Position numbers and translations under genes: made by a program
Notes under the pieces: generated by a model
What the model was told of the DNA's origin: nothing
Databases searched by the model: none
What the model saw: the letters and a program-made list of their open reading frames with translations, nothing else
Part shown: one piece after another, positions 54,830 to 64,000 of the stretch
How positions within the stretch are numbered: the first letter of the stretch is position 1
Layout of the letters: every line of letters starts with the position of its first letter
NCBI GenBank assembly: GCA_021432605.1
Contig: MU271144.1
Location: forward strand, 1,112,606-1,176,605
Length of the DNA: 64,000 bases
Origin: Coniochaeta sp. PMI_546
Taxonomy: Eukaryota > Ascomycota > Sordariomycetes > Coniochaetales > Coniochaetaceae
Direction: 5' to 3'

Positions 54830-55571
54830 GGTCCACGGAAAGGGTCACCGAATGACGCAACCGGGAGTGACGATGATAGGTTGCGGTTGTGGGAAAAAAA
54901 AGTCTATACGTAAGGTCCCTCCGGAACACACGTTTTCTCTAAAGCTTAACGAAGGTATGGGGAAAGACTCTATATCTCCGAAGATGTAAAGGACAGATGC
55001 AACAACGAGAGTCCAAGAAATGACACGATTCTATGCCAAAAAGTCAATACTGCTGGGCCAGGAAGTTCGAATGATGGTTTTCTTACGGCCCTTTGCCTCC
55101 CACGAGAAAACGATGACTAACACCTGGAAAGTTCTGCGACCTCGCCGAACGCCGCCCCTGGACCAAGCAAGACCGCAGAGCCGGAACGGTCCATGGCAGG
55201 GCGCAGGACCCGGAGAACTTCGATTCGGTGACTGGTGGTGGGGTAGGAAATCTCTCCCCGCCAAAGCATCAAAGACTGCAATAACCCCGCGCTAGCATAG
55301 CAGCGGTACCAGTCTAGGACAGGACAATGATTCAGACACAACGAAAGGGGAGCTTCAGTTAATTATTCATCATTCCGAACCAAGCACATGTCTCTCAAGA
55401 CGCCAAAGTTGCTCCCTCTACAAAATCAACAATGTGCAAGCCGTCCTTTCCAGTCCCTTTTCCTGTAATGTGCGTAGGCTATGGCACTTTCCGTAGCCGT
55501 CATCGTCGTAGAGCCTCCACTCTCATACACAAACTCCCAGGTGCATGCCGTCTCTGATCCGTATCTCCTCC
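54830..55571. other. Intergenic: pyridoxal kinase promoter and PCNA 3' region
   Basis: 742 bp between two minus-strand genes. An A-run lies at about 54893-54901, close to the pyridoxal kinase start. No further gene is seen. Confidence 0.55.
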
Positions 55572-56580
55572 TTACTCGTCGTCGCCAATCTAGTTGCTCA
55601 GTTAGCCTCACGCATCGTTACTTTGAAGCGTACATTTGTACGATGCAGGCAATTCCTTACCTTTGGCGCCAGGTAGAAGCGCAAATTACTGCCCGCCTTG
55701 CTCGTGAGTTGGTATGAGACGAGCAGCGGCACCTCGTTGGACAGGCAGATCGTGACTTGGTTGGAGAGACCTGCAGCCTTGCAGAAGTTGACAAGATATT
55801 TGAGGGAGAATGTCAGCGCGACGGGCTCGCTGAGCTCAATCTCAATGTTCTCTTTGTCGTTTTCTACATTGGTGTGCTGTCGCAGGGTGACGGAGCCGTT
55901 GCCGATGTCGCCGCTGCAGGTGAACTTGATGCCGTCCTTGCTCGCGTCAATTGTGACTAGAAACCGCGACAGACGCCCATGTTAGTAATCAAGTCTTGCG
56001 AGGAAGGAGGTCTAGTTGCAATAATAATTCACATACCCGACTCAGACAAGGCCATCAGATCCGTGCAAATGCGCCTGAACTCCACCGACGGCATCTTGAT
56101 GGTGGCCGCGTACTCTGTCTCCGGGATGCCCAGGTGCTCCTGGTCGATATCCATGAGTTTGAGATCATACTCCGAGATCCGGTCGTTGTCCTTGCTCTCG
56201 AACACCAGGTTCAGGCTGTCTGGCGCGTCCTCGGCCTTGAGCGTGAGCACGTCATTGTTCTGCGCCGCTCGCAGGACCTTGGTAAGCGAGGTCAGGTTCA
56301 CGCCCAGCGCGATGTTACGGTCGCAGCGGTAGGGCGAGAAGGAGTCGGCCTGGAGGTTCATGGACACGAGGGCGACGTGTGAGTTGTCCATGGCCTGGAG
56401 CGCGATGCCGCTGTCATTGCAGTCGAAGTTGCAGTCCTGCACCAGGTCCTTGATGGCATCGACAACCTGTTGCATGAGAAAGTATAGTTAGCGCTACTTC
56501 CTAATTATATCCTGACTTAAAAAAGCAGATTCACTTGCCTTCTTCAAGATCTCCGCCTGATCCAATCGTGCCTCAAGCAT
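55572..56580 (-). CDS. PCNA: Proliferating cell nuclear antigen (DNA sliding clamp)
   Basis: Exons 56580-56539, 56466-56037, 55956-55661 and 55589-55572, with introns of 72, 80 and 71 nt. The first intron has a GC donor (AAG/GCAAGT), so it is a GC-AG intron; the join ILKK to VVDAIKDLV is fixed by the family. The last exon codes only IGDDE. The product is 261 aa, matching PCNA from [14 protein letters not shown] to FYLAPKIGDDE, including the [23 protein letters not shown] region and [22 protein letters not shown], the interdomain-loop side. The trimer encircles DNA and tethers polymerase delta, Fen1, ligase and repair proteins. An MCB-type pair lies upstream. Confidence 0.98.
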
Positions 56581-57435
56581 GTCTGTTTTACCGTCAGCTT
56601 CTCTGGAGATCACGGCGGGGTAAGGGATGGTGTTAGGATGGTCGGGTGCTGAAGGCTGTAGATCTTACTGAGTGAATATGGTGATGAAGTAAGCCGGAGG
56701 GAGGATGAGGTTCTTGAGTGTTGTTCAAGAAATGGGCGAGCAAATTGGTTGAATTTTGGGATTGTAGGTTGCTGGTTGTGGTTTTGGTTGAAGTTGTTCG
56801 CAGGCTCAGTTTAATGGGCAAAAGACGCGAGCAGCTGGTACGCGTTCGAGCGCGTAAAGTGGCAGGGATGATCATTAGGTGGATCAGCTTACCTAATTCT
56901 TTGATTGCTCGCGCTGGTGTTGTTTTTGACCCCTGGCTGCTAGTGGCTTTAGGCGTCTCACAAAATACCTATGAGCCTTTGCTGGCAATACCTTAGTTTT
57001 GCCATTCATTCTCCCTCTTGTCACTGTAAGGAACTCGCTGTTACAAGATTAAGGTCATGCCTTTGTTTTCATAATCATACCATGGTCTATTCCTGCACTG
57101 GGTTATTATATGCATGATTATATGGGAGTCCAGTCTATATAAGCTTGAAATATACAAATGAGCCTTTAGGATAACCGACGATATCAGAACACACAAGATA
57201 GGCTTCATCCCATAAGAAAAGTGACGCCACTTATATGCTAGCAGGCCCAAACTCTAAATGCTTCAGTCCGTCAAAGTAAAATGCCAAAACGCCGCGACCA
57301 AAGTGCCGTGAGTGTCCTCGAAGTGGAAGAGTGTTATATGCAGATTCCAACTGATGCAAGATTCCTGTCACAAAAGAAAGAACATCCTTTGGTGCCCATT
57401 GTCCTTCGTATCGTCATTCCAGAAAACAGTCGGTC
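56581..57435. other. Intergenic: PCNA promoter and 3' end of the Vezatin-type gene
   Basis: 855 bp between two minus-strand genes. MCB-type elements (56824-56855) are listed separately. An ORF at 57281-57715 (+) overlaps the neighbouring gene antisense and is judged a shadow. Confidence 0.55.
56824..56855 (-). promoter_or_regulatory. MCB-type cell-cycle element cluster, PCNA promoter
   Basis: ACGCGT at 56840-56845 and CGCGT at 56851-56855 make an inverted ACGCG/CGCGT pair with a 6-nt spacer. A third GACGCG lies at 56824-56829. They sit 245-275 bp upstream of the PCNA start, where MBF would act on an S-phase gene. Confidence 0.55.
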
Positions 57436-59370
57436 CTATAAGGAAATTCGTGCCGATGGGGGCTGTCTGTCAGAGCCAGTCTTGCTCTTCGGTCGGAGGT
57501 TGATCACCATCTCCAGTTCGCGGAGCATGCCTCTGTTAGCATCCGCTTTCTCCCTCGCTTCTTCCCGCCGCTCGCGCTCCTCTTTCATCTTCACGAGACG
57601 CTCCCCTCTGGTCAGCATACTCCTCGGTCGAGCAGGCAACGCCACGGCTTCGAACACTTCTTCGTGTTGTTCAGGCCCTACGGAGCTGCCCGACGAGCTA
57701 GGTGGTGGTGAATGACCGGTCAGAGCTTTGAAGGCTTCCAACGCCCCGCCTTCGTCCACCGTGGTGACACCACTGAGCGAGATCGTTGGCGAGAGAACGG
57801 CGCTGATCGACGAGATTCTCTTCTCGTTCCGGTTGATAGCCGACGCCAGAGCGGATCTGCCCTCCTCCCATGCTTGGGTCAATATCTTGAGGTCTTGTCC
57901 AATGGAGTCGTACTGTGCCATGAGGTTCGGTCCTAGTTCGGACAGGTCTTCTGCTTCGTTAAGTGCTCTGTCTGATTCCTCCCGCAAAAGAGTCATCTTT
58001 GCTTGCAGGCCGCGGATGCCTGACGACAAGGAGTTCAATTTCCCTAGCTGTGATCTCCATCTTTCTCGCCCAGGAGACAGCGGCATTTTGGTCTGGATGG
58101 CAGTAGGGAACATCTCTTGTTCGCTCAGAATTGACTTCAGCCTCTCAAAGGAATCCTCCGTGATCCGATTGAGCGTTCGCAACCCTTCCACGGCTGTCGA
58201 CCAACGTAGGTAGTCAGATTCATCGCCGTTAGCCGGGAGTGCTAGTAGTGCGCAGAGAAAGAGCTTTCTGATGGTTTGAAAGCGTGCGGCGGCGATTTTG
58301 AGAGTCCGCAGTGATTCCGGATCCTCGAAGTCGCTCTCAGAGAATCCCTGAAGAGCATCGGTCATGTCGAAGTCGGAAATATCATACACGTCATAGTACT
58401 TCTCCAGATCGAGCTGTTCTGAGAACCCCCTGACGACTGCGGCCACTTGGTTATACTTCTCGATCATTTCCGCAAATCGACCCTTCAGTTCCTTGCGTAG
58501 ACGGCCGCATCGACGTGCTTGGCTCCTGTCTTCGATTCTGCTAATTGGCGGAAGTGGCGCGCTGCTGTGAGACAGGAAAATTAGCTCCCGAGAGTGAGAC
58601 ATGACGACGCCAAAGTATACTCACATCCGGTATCCGCGCGAGACAAGCTCAACTTCTTGAATCAGAGCGGCAGCCGCACTCGAAGCACTGTCAAAGTCCT
58701 GCGACTTCGATACGAGGGCTGACACCTCGGTTACCGCTTGCTCTCGGAGGTACCTTAACCACTGCTGTTTGACGTATGCGTGCGATAGTACCCCTGCAAC
58801 AACGAGTAGTACAACAGCGACCAAAACCCGCTTCTTGGTCAGATGCGAGTAGCCACCAGAATAGACCCAGCTCACAAGCCACGCCAGTATAAGCGCCCCA
58901 GATGCGGTGAGGATCAGACCCGTCGTCGTCGGATTGTTCATAGGGGCAACCGGCGGCGCCTCACTCTGGTGATGGAGTAGATGCTGCTGGCCGAGTATAG
59001 ACTGCCCATTAAGCAGCTGGGAAGCGACGATGGTATAACGAAACTGTTCGAGGAATTTGGTGTTATCGGCACGGTCGATCGTCGAAGCTACGGCTTTCTG
59101 CACCCAGACGTTAGCTAGGGGCATTTCGACTCCGGAGTCGTGTCGTGCGCATACCGAGTACCTATTATGGAGCGAGCTTATCCGCCCTGACGGTGATGTA
59201 TCTAGGCGAAGAGGATCGGGTCGTTGGTTGCGGAAGCGCTTCTTCACCAAGGGGCGCCCGACCGGGGCGAAGTTCGGACTGGACGGCGGCGACTCGTTAT
59301 GGGCACTATCAAGTTCCGGTTCCGCGGCAGTGCCCCAGTGATCGTGTTCTTCATCGCCCTCATCTGCCAT
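57436..59370 (-). CDS. Vezatin-domain membrane protein (myosin-binding, peroxisome-inheritance type)
   Basis: Exons 59370-59155, 59097-58625 and 58564-57436. The 60-nt second intron (GTGAGT donor) rebuilds RGYRI/SSAPLPPISRI. The 57-nt first intron has a GTATGC donor, a GCTAAC branch and a CAG acceptor, but is a multiple of three without a stop. The spliced product is 605 aa. Two hydrophobic segments lie at about 131-150 and 161-178, followed by a long helical, partly coiled-coil region and a charged C-terminal coil (LVKMKEERERREEAREKADANRG). This layout matches the fungal Vezatin family (Pfam calls it a myosin-binding motif of peroxisomes), related to yeast Inp2, which links peroxisomes to the class V myosin. 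The family name is from recall of the layout and conserved stretches. Confidence 0.78.
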
Positions 59371-60274
59371 AAGAAAGTTAGTATGCACACGAGGGTGTCG
59401 CGACTTGCAGGGGGACAGTTGGGAGCAGTGTACCCTTTAGATAGTCTGAGAGCGGTGTACGATCGTAGACAATAGGCTCCATTTCATGAACTGTGTTGTT
59501 TCCCGTCGAGAACCATGGCCGTCGGAAAGAGAGTAGCCAGTCTCAGCTTCTTCAGGAGATCTACGGGACTCGTATATACTATACGTGGTTGCTAGGGAAG
59601 AGAAGGGGACGGTACGTAATGCAGCTGGTAGCTGCAGAATAGTATGTAGGTAAGGCGGATCTAGACAGCAGAAATGGGCAGAAGGATAGGAGATCTTGTC
59701 TCCTTGACTTATCGAATCAGTGCATGAGATGAAGATGAAGCCAGGACGCGGCGCGAATCTCAGATGATCGGTTGTTTGTCCTAAAGAAGCTCCCGAATCT
59801 GGGACAGATTGCGGACGAGCAGGGGTGGTTTGATCTCCTGTTGGCACTTGACATAACTTTACCGGGGTCCTGTGCAAGCGGTTATATCAATTAGCATGCA
59901 CCCCAAATTAGGACGTCATTCTGAGCATCTTGGTCCAACGAGTTCCAGCCAACAACAGCCGTTTCGAAGCCATTCACTGCAGGTGCAAGGTGCATGCAGG
60001 ACAAGCCAAAGAAGATCGATTGGACACTAACATACGCTACAGGTTCGTTTGTTTCAGTCAGCGAAGGGATTGTTGCATGTTGGACCCGACAAAGTTCAGC
60101 AGATGAACATCACGTGATTTAGTGCCAGGTTTACACCAGGGTGAAGTTAGCGATGCCGAATTTGTGGGGACCCGGGTCCGTCCTCAAGGCTCAAGGACAT
60201 GGAATGACGGGAGCTTCAACCTCCAGCTCGCCAGGCTAAAGCAACGCTTTGAATTTGGATTCTAATCTTTCAAG
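59371..60274. other. Divergent intergenic region
   Basis: 904 bp between the Vezatin-type gene and EMC6, holding both promoters. Just upstream of the Vezatin-type ATG is ACTAAC followed by TTTCTTATGGCAG. This could mean an earlier 5' exon, but none was found. Confidence 0.5.
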
Positions 60275-60696
60275 ATGTCGACCGAAAAAGACTACCAAAT
60301 ATCCCCTGTGGTACAAGAGTCCATAGTCCACAACTCTAGGGTACGTGATCCTTTCCAACTTGGAATCCAGAGCCAAGGATTCAAGCTAACAGCTCCCTCT
60401 AACAGACCCTCTTCAACTTCCAATCTCTCACGGCCTCGCTGTTCGGTGTTTGCGCAGGCATCCTCGGCCTCGAGTCATACGCGGGCTTCCTTTTCTACAT
60501 CGTATCCACGCTCTTGACCTGTGTCCTCTTCTACGCCCTGCGGGTAGCACCGTCATCAATAGCTTCAGGGAAAGCGCCCTTCGATACGAGCAGATACTTC
60601 CGGGGAGCTTTCGAGTTCTGGACAAGCGGGCTATCCGGTGGACTGGCTGGCTTTATCTTGACTTGGACACTATTCTATGGCCTAGTGCGTGCCTGA
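60275..60696 (+). CDS. EMC6: ER membrane protein complex subunit 6
   Basis: Exons 60275-60340 and 60406-60696; the 65-nt intron has a GTACGT donor and a CTAAC branch. The product is 118 aa: a short cytosolic N-terminus (MSTEKDYQISPVVQESIVHNSR), then TLFNFQSLTASLFGVCAGILGLESYAGF and two further hydrophobic segments, ending FILTWTLFYGLVRA. This is the Emc6 (Rab5-interacting family) pattern. The EMC inserts tail-anchored and multi-pass proteins into the ER membrane. Confidence 0.93.
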
Positions 60697-60930
60697 CAGG
60701 GTCTCAGGGGCAGCATTGTTGGCGTACCGGCGTTTGGGTGTAGGATTATGGTTAGCCGTGCGAATGTTTATGCGGTCCGGGTAGCGATCGGCTGCGGACA
60801 CATTGTGTAGAATCTCCGATATTGGTAGCCTACTCGTGGATAAGATATTGGAACAAACAGTCGAAACGCTGATTCTACCACATGCTATTTACAGCGCAAA
60901 ATGTTACCTCTACAACGCAAAACCCTCCGC

Positions 60931-63507
60931 TTAGTCCACGATCTCAACGACCTTGCCCACAATGCATTCTAATCCAGCGCCCTCGAGTATTAGAATGCGC
61001 GATCCGAGCTCCACCCATTCCCTGTTAGTTAGCAGCTCTAACTGCACTTCAACATCACCTGTCAGGACATCCTCTGTGTCTAAGGCATCGGTCTCCATTT
61101 GATCATCCAAGTCGAAGACGTCGTTGGTAATGCTCTCGACGTGCGTCCCACTTCGCTCATTACGTCGCAAAACCCGGCTGACTCTCAAAACCCGAGCAGC
61201 GGAGCGGACACTGGCGACGTAAATGGTTACAAGGAGTCCACTCGTTAGGCGGGACACGTCCAGGTCGGTAAAGGACGCTGTCAAGCCACTAGCAGCCTGA
61301 AGCGAAATGCCGGAGTCGACCATGTGCTTGCTGGGAATAGCCAACACCATCCCTTTACGTAGCTTCGGTACTGATGGTGGTTTCGCCTCGTGAAGCCCGT
61401 CCGGATCCTCTTCCTTGGGAAGGTCAAAGACGATCCCTATAGAGCCTACTTGTCCGGCCTGGAGTGTTTGAACGGGCAGTCGTAAATTGTGGATACTGAC
61501 AATGTGTGCATGGTGCCACTCCCCTTTGATAGTTGATGCCGGGACGGCGTTCCTCACCGCGATCCGACCAAGCTCGGTCGATGATGGATGCGACATGGAA
61601 AGACCGTAGCTTCCTGGAGATGGTCGATCCTCGGGAGTTGTCCCCCGCAAACCATCCTCTTCAGATTCAAATGGCCCGATCAGGACCTTGTCCCCAACAG
61701 ACAAGCTTCCAAAGCGTAAGTAGCCAGCGACGACAGTCCCAGGGTCTGATGGTGGAGTTGCATTTGGCGTCAGAGAAGCATATGAAGCTGGTAAGCTGAA
61801 CCGTTCCTCAATATGAAAGAGGCACGATGGTTGTTCCGGATTGAGAGCGGGTCCTGTGTAATCATGAGCGGTAGGTGTGGGTGGGAGCGGCAGGCTTTGT
61901 AGCAGAGCGTGTATCAAGCCGATCCCGGTTCCTTTGACAGCACTCGTCAGAACAATTGGAACAATCCTCTGAAGGGTATCCGCGCCCCGTATGGCATCAA
62001 TGACATTGCTGACTGAGGTGGCGTCTTTCAATGGAATCTCGGTCAAGTGTTCGTCGCACTTATTGTCTGGTTGCAGAATTCTCGTGACCCGGCCAGCCGC
62101 TTTGATCTTTGACAAGATCTTCCCTAACGTCCGTTGGAGTGTCAATCTCGACGCCAAGTCCATCTTGGTGATCACCACTGCCAGAGGCAGTTCAAGATTT
62201 AAACATAAGTCGAGGTGAGATTGAGCTAGATCCGTAATAGCTTCTGCCACTCCAGAGGGGTCCTGGCCTGGTGTCATCTCAACACCGCCGTCGGTACCAT
62301 CGGCAGCGATGCAAAGTAGTGTCCAGTGCGGCGCCCAACCGACGATGCCTCGGAGGATGGTCCGACGAAAGCGGGGATGTCCAGCAGAGTCAAGTAAGTG
62401 AACAAGTCGTCCATCTCTCGTGAAGTCGTGGATGTCGATCCATGATTCAATTCCACGATGTGCGTAGTTGTAGATATTGTTTTGCTTATAACCAATGAGT
62501 TCTTGAGCAACTGATGAGGTGAGCCCAGACGCAACCTCATGCAGGTGCTTGAGCAGACTCAGTCGACTCTTGCCATGTCCATTGTCCAGGCTACCCATCG
62601 ACAATGTCCCAAGCAGTGTGGATTTTCCTGATGTTGTCGGCCCCGTCAAAGTGATACGTAACTGGTCCTGGGTGAGAGGTCCTTGTTTGGCATTTGGAAG
62701 TGCTTCCGATGGCGTTGGTCTTAACGAAGTTCGAGATTCTGACACACTTCGCGCACGAGCACCATCGTTACCTCCAAGTTCAGGGGTGACAAGAGCCTCG
62801 GCCACCCAGAGTTGCTCCGTGGTGTTGCGTGACTTGTTGGTTCCTACTGGCTCGTCTGGATCACTTTCTCCTTCACATTTTCCCACAATGACCTTCCGGA
62901 GGATTTTCATATCGCATCCCAAGCTAGCAGCCATCACCCGAAGCGTTGCGAGACTCTCATCCAGCTCATCGGCCGTCAGTCCCACAAGTGACCCATCATC
63001 GGCAACGCCAATTTCGTACAGAGCTCCTCTTGATGCCTCTAGTCCCGGTATGAGTTTACCTATCTCCACATGACCGGTGATCGGAATGCTTTCGGTGTGG
63101 AGTTTGGGAACAACTAGCTTTACTGCCGTGGATGCTGCATGGTAGGGCACGGATTGCTGTAACCGCCATAATAGCTGCGTGGTCAAGTGTTCAAGCCGAG
63201 CTTGCCTCGTCTGAGGTGAGGGGCTAGGCGGAGTCCAACCAGCAGAGATGACCTTGGATGGATTTGATGTGCTCATGGACTTGTAGCTTTTCCTTGGCCG
63301 GAGCAATAGGTGAAGTTTGTACTCCGTCGGCCCTTCCTGAGGCTCCGGTTCGAGCTTCGTAACTCCGTAGTCAGAGAGCAGTCCAGACTGAAAAGGGCCC
63401 TCCGTATGTGAGGCCTGTTCAGCTGCCAGCTTCCTGCCAGAACCATCCGAACGATGCCACGGAGAAGACACCCGAGGCGGATTCGGGTCGTAAGTAAAGA
63501 CTGACAT
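60931..63507 (-). CDS. GTPase of the GTPBP1/GTPBP2 family (EF-Tu-like)
   Basis: Single-exon gene, 858 aa. An N-terminal region of about 280 residues precedes the translational-type GTPase domain: P-loop GPTTSGKS (289-296), switch II DSAGH (373-377) and G4 TKMD (447-450; the usual Asn is Thr). EF-Tu-like domains 2 and 3 follow (FHIEERFSLP..., AGYLRFGSLSVGDKVLIGP, and MDSGISLQAASGL to the end). GTPBP1/2 proteins associate with ribosomes or the exosome and take part in rescue of stalled translation and mRNA turnover in animals; the fungal role is less clear. The ATG at 63507 gives a typical family start. Confidence 0.93.
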   Translation of the reverse strand: MSVFTYDPNPPRVSSPWHRSDGSGRKLAAEQASHTEGPFQSGLLSDYGVTKLEPEPQEGPTEYKLHLLLRPRKSYKSMSTSNPSKVISAGWTPPSPSPQTRQARLEHLTTQLLWRLQQSVPYHAASTAVKLVVPKLHTESIPITGHVEIGKLIPGLEASRGALYEIGVADDGSLVGLTADELDESLATLRVMAASLGCDMKILRKVIVGKCEGESDPDEPVGTNKSRNTTEQLWVAEALVTPELGGNDGARARSVSESRTSLRPTPSEALPNAKQGPLTQDQLRITLTGPTTSGKSTLLGTLSMGSLDNGHGKSRLSLLKHLHEVASGLTSSVAQELIGYKQNNIYNYAHRGIESWIDIHDFTRDGRLVHLLDSAGHPRFRRTILRGIVGWAPHWTLLCIAADGTDGGVEMTPGQDPSGVAEAITDLAQSHLDLCLNLELPLAVVITKMDLASRLTLQRTLGKILSKIKAAGRVTRILQPDNKCDEHLTEIPLKDATSVSNVIDAIRGADTLQRIVPIVLTSAVKGTGIGLIHALLQSLPLPPTPTAHDYTGPALNPEQPSCLFHIEERFSLPASYASLTPNATPPSDPGTVVAGYLRFGSLSVGDKVLIGPFESEEDGLRGTTPEDRPSPGSYGLSMSHPSSTELGRIAVRNAVPASTIKGEWHHAHIVSIHNLRLPVQTLQAGQVGSIGIVFDLPKEEDPDGLHEAKPPSVPKLRKGMVLAIPSKHMVDSGISLQAASGLTASFTDLDVSRLTSGLLVTIYVASVRSAARVLRVSRVLRRNERSGTHVESITNDVFDLDDQMETDALDTEDVLTGDVEVQLELLTNREWVELGSRILILEGAGLECIVGKVVEIVD

Positions 63508-64000
63508 GTCGCTTTCCCCTCTGCAATCTCAGGCGCTCTTTGGTGGGTTGAGGGGGCTTCAGAGATTCCAGGATGAAGATAGGAGAACAAGCGGCCCCAA
63601 TACAGGCGTGTCAGTGCTCTGCGTTGACGGAGATATCAGAATCCCTTTGACCTCTCCGTCTGACATCAAGTAGGAACGTCTATTATATTCCATGCATGTA
63701 AAATGACACGTCTATGGTAATGTGTTCGAGATATTTGTGGGATCATCTTGATTTCACTTCCACGAAGTGCTTGCTGGACTGCTACCTAAACAGTAGGTAT
63801 GCCGTAAAAAGGGTTGGGCGAGATCGTGGAATGTCTAGCAAAGCATTGACTCGAACATCTCGACGAGCATTTGAAAGACTCTGACGCGGAAAGGTAAGAG
63901 AAGGTAAGATAGGTAATTGAGCTCTGAAGGGCATGTAGGACTCTCAGCTTCTTGACTTTTATTTCATTTAACTCACCTGGGAGGTGTGAGGTGTCCGCTG
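63508..64000. other. Promoter region of the GTPase gene to the window edge
   Basis: 493 bp with no supported gene. Repeated GGTAAGA/GGTAA motifs occur at about 63891-63917; their meaning is unknown. Confidence 0.5.

Overview
The window is a piece of nuclear chromosome from a filamentous ascomycete (Pezizomycotina, most likely a Sordariomycete). The evidence is the gene content (SUN-family wall protein, Vps10, Mpo1, a Vezatin-type peroxisome protein, fungal CENP-K) and the introns: almost all are 48-110 nt, with GT donors, a CTAAC-like branch site and a CAG or TAG acceptor. I place 22 protein-coding genes, one of them cut by the left edge. Exon joins were worked out by reading frame, splice signals and recalled family conservation. 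No transcript or database was available.

Layout. 1-156: start of a gene running off the left edge, then about 7 kb with no gene. 7.2-14.4 kb: SUN-family (GH132) wall protein and the sorting receptor VPS10, both on +. 14.4-24.4 kb: mostly gene-poor, with one large conserved gene of unknown function (17238-20377) that carries an unusual 1.2-kb intron. 24.4-30.7 kb: a GNAT acetyltransferase, a bacterial-type lysine 2,3-aminomutase with a mitochondrial-type presequence, and a divergent monocarboxylate-type MFS transporter. I regard this trio as the most interesting block. 31.9-39 kb: RPB7, MPO1, and two head-to-head orphan genes (an N-terminal cysteine-cluster protein and a UIM protein). 40.3-43.2 kb: a secreted cysteine-free leucine-rich protein and a UCH-type deubiquitinase. 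43.2-46.5 kb: gene-poor. 46.5-63.5 kb: a dense housekeeping block with a 78-aa conserved protein, a triple-KH RNA-binding protein, CENP-K, dUTPase, pyridoxal kinase, PCNA, a Vezatin/Inp2-type protein, EMC6 and a GTPBP1/2-type GTPase.

How the genes fit together. CENP-K, dUTPase and PCNA are S-phase or chromosome genes within 6 kb. The dUTPase and PCNA promoters each hold an inverted pair of MCB-type ACGCG cores. If the 24-31 kb genes are functionally linked, they would make beta-lysine, acetylate it and move it or a related compound across a membrane. That is inference. The gene-poor blocks contain neither recognisable mobile-element coding sequence nor tRNA genes that I could see. They do share a perfect 10-bp palindrome, TACACGTGTA, far more often than chance predicts.
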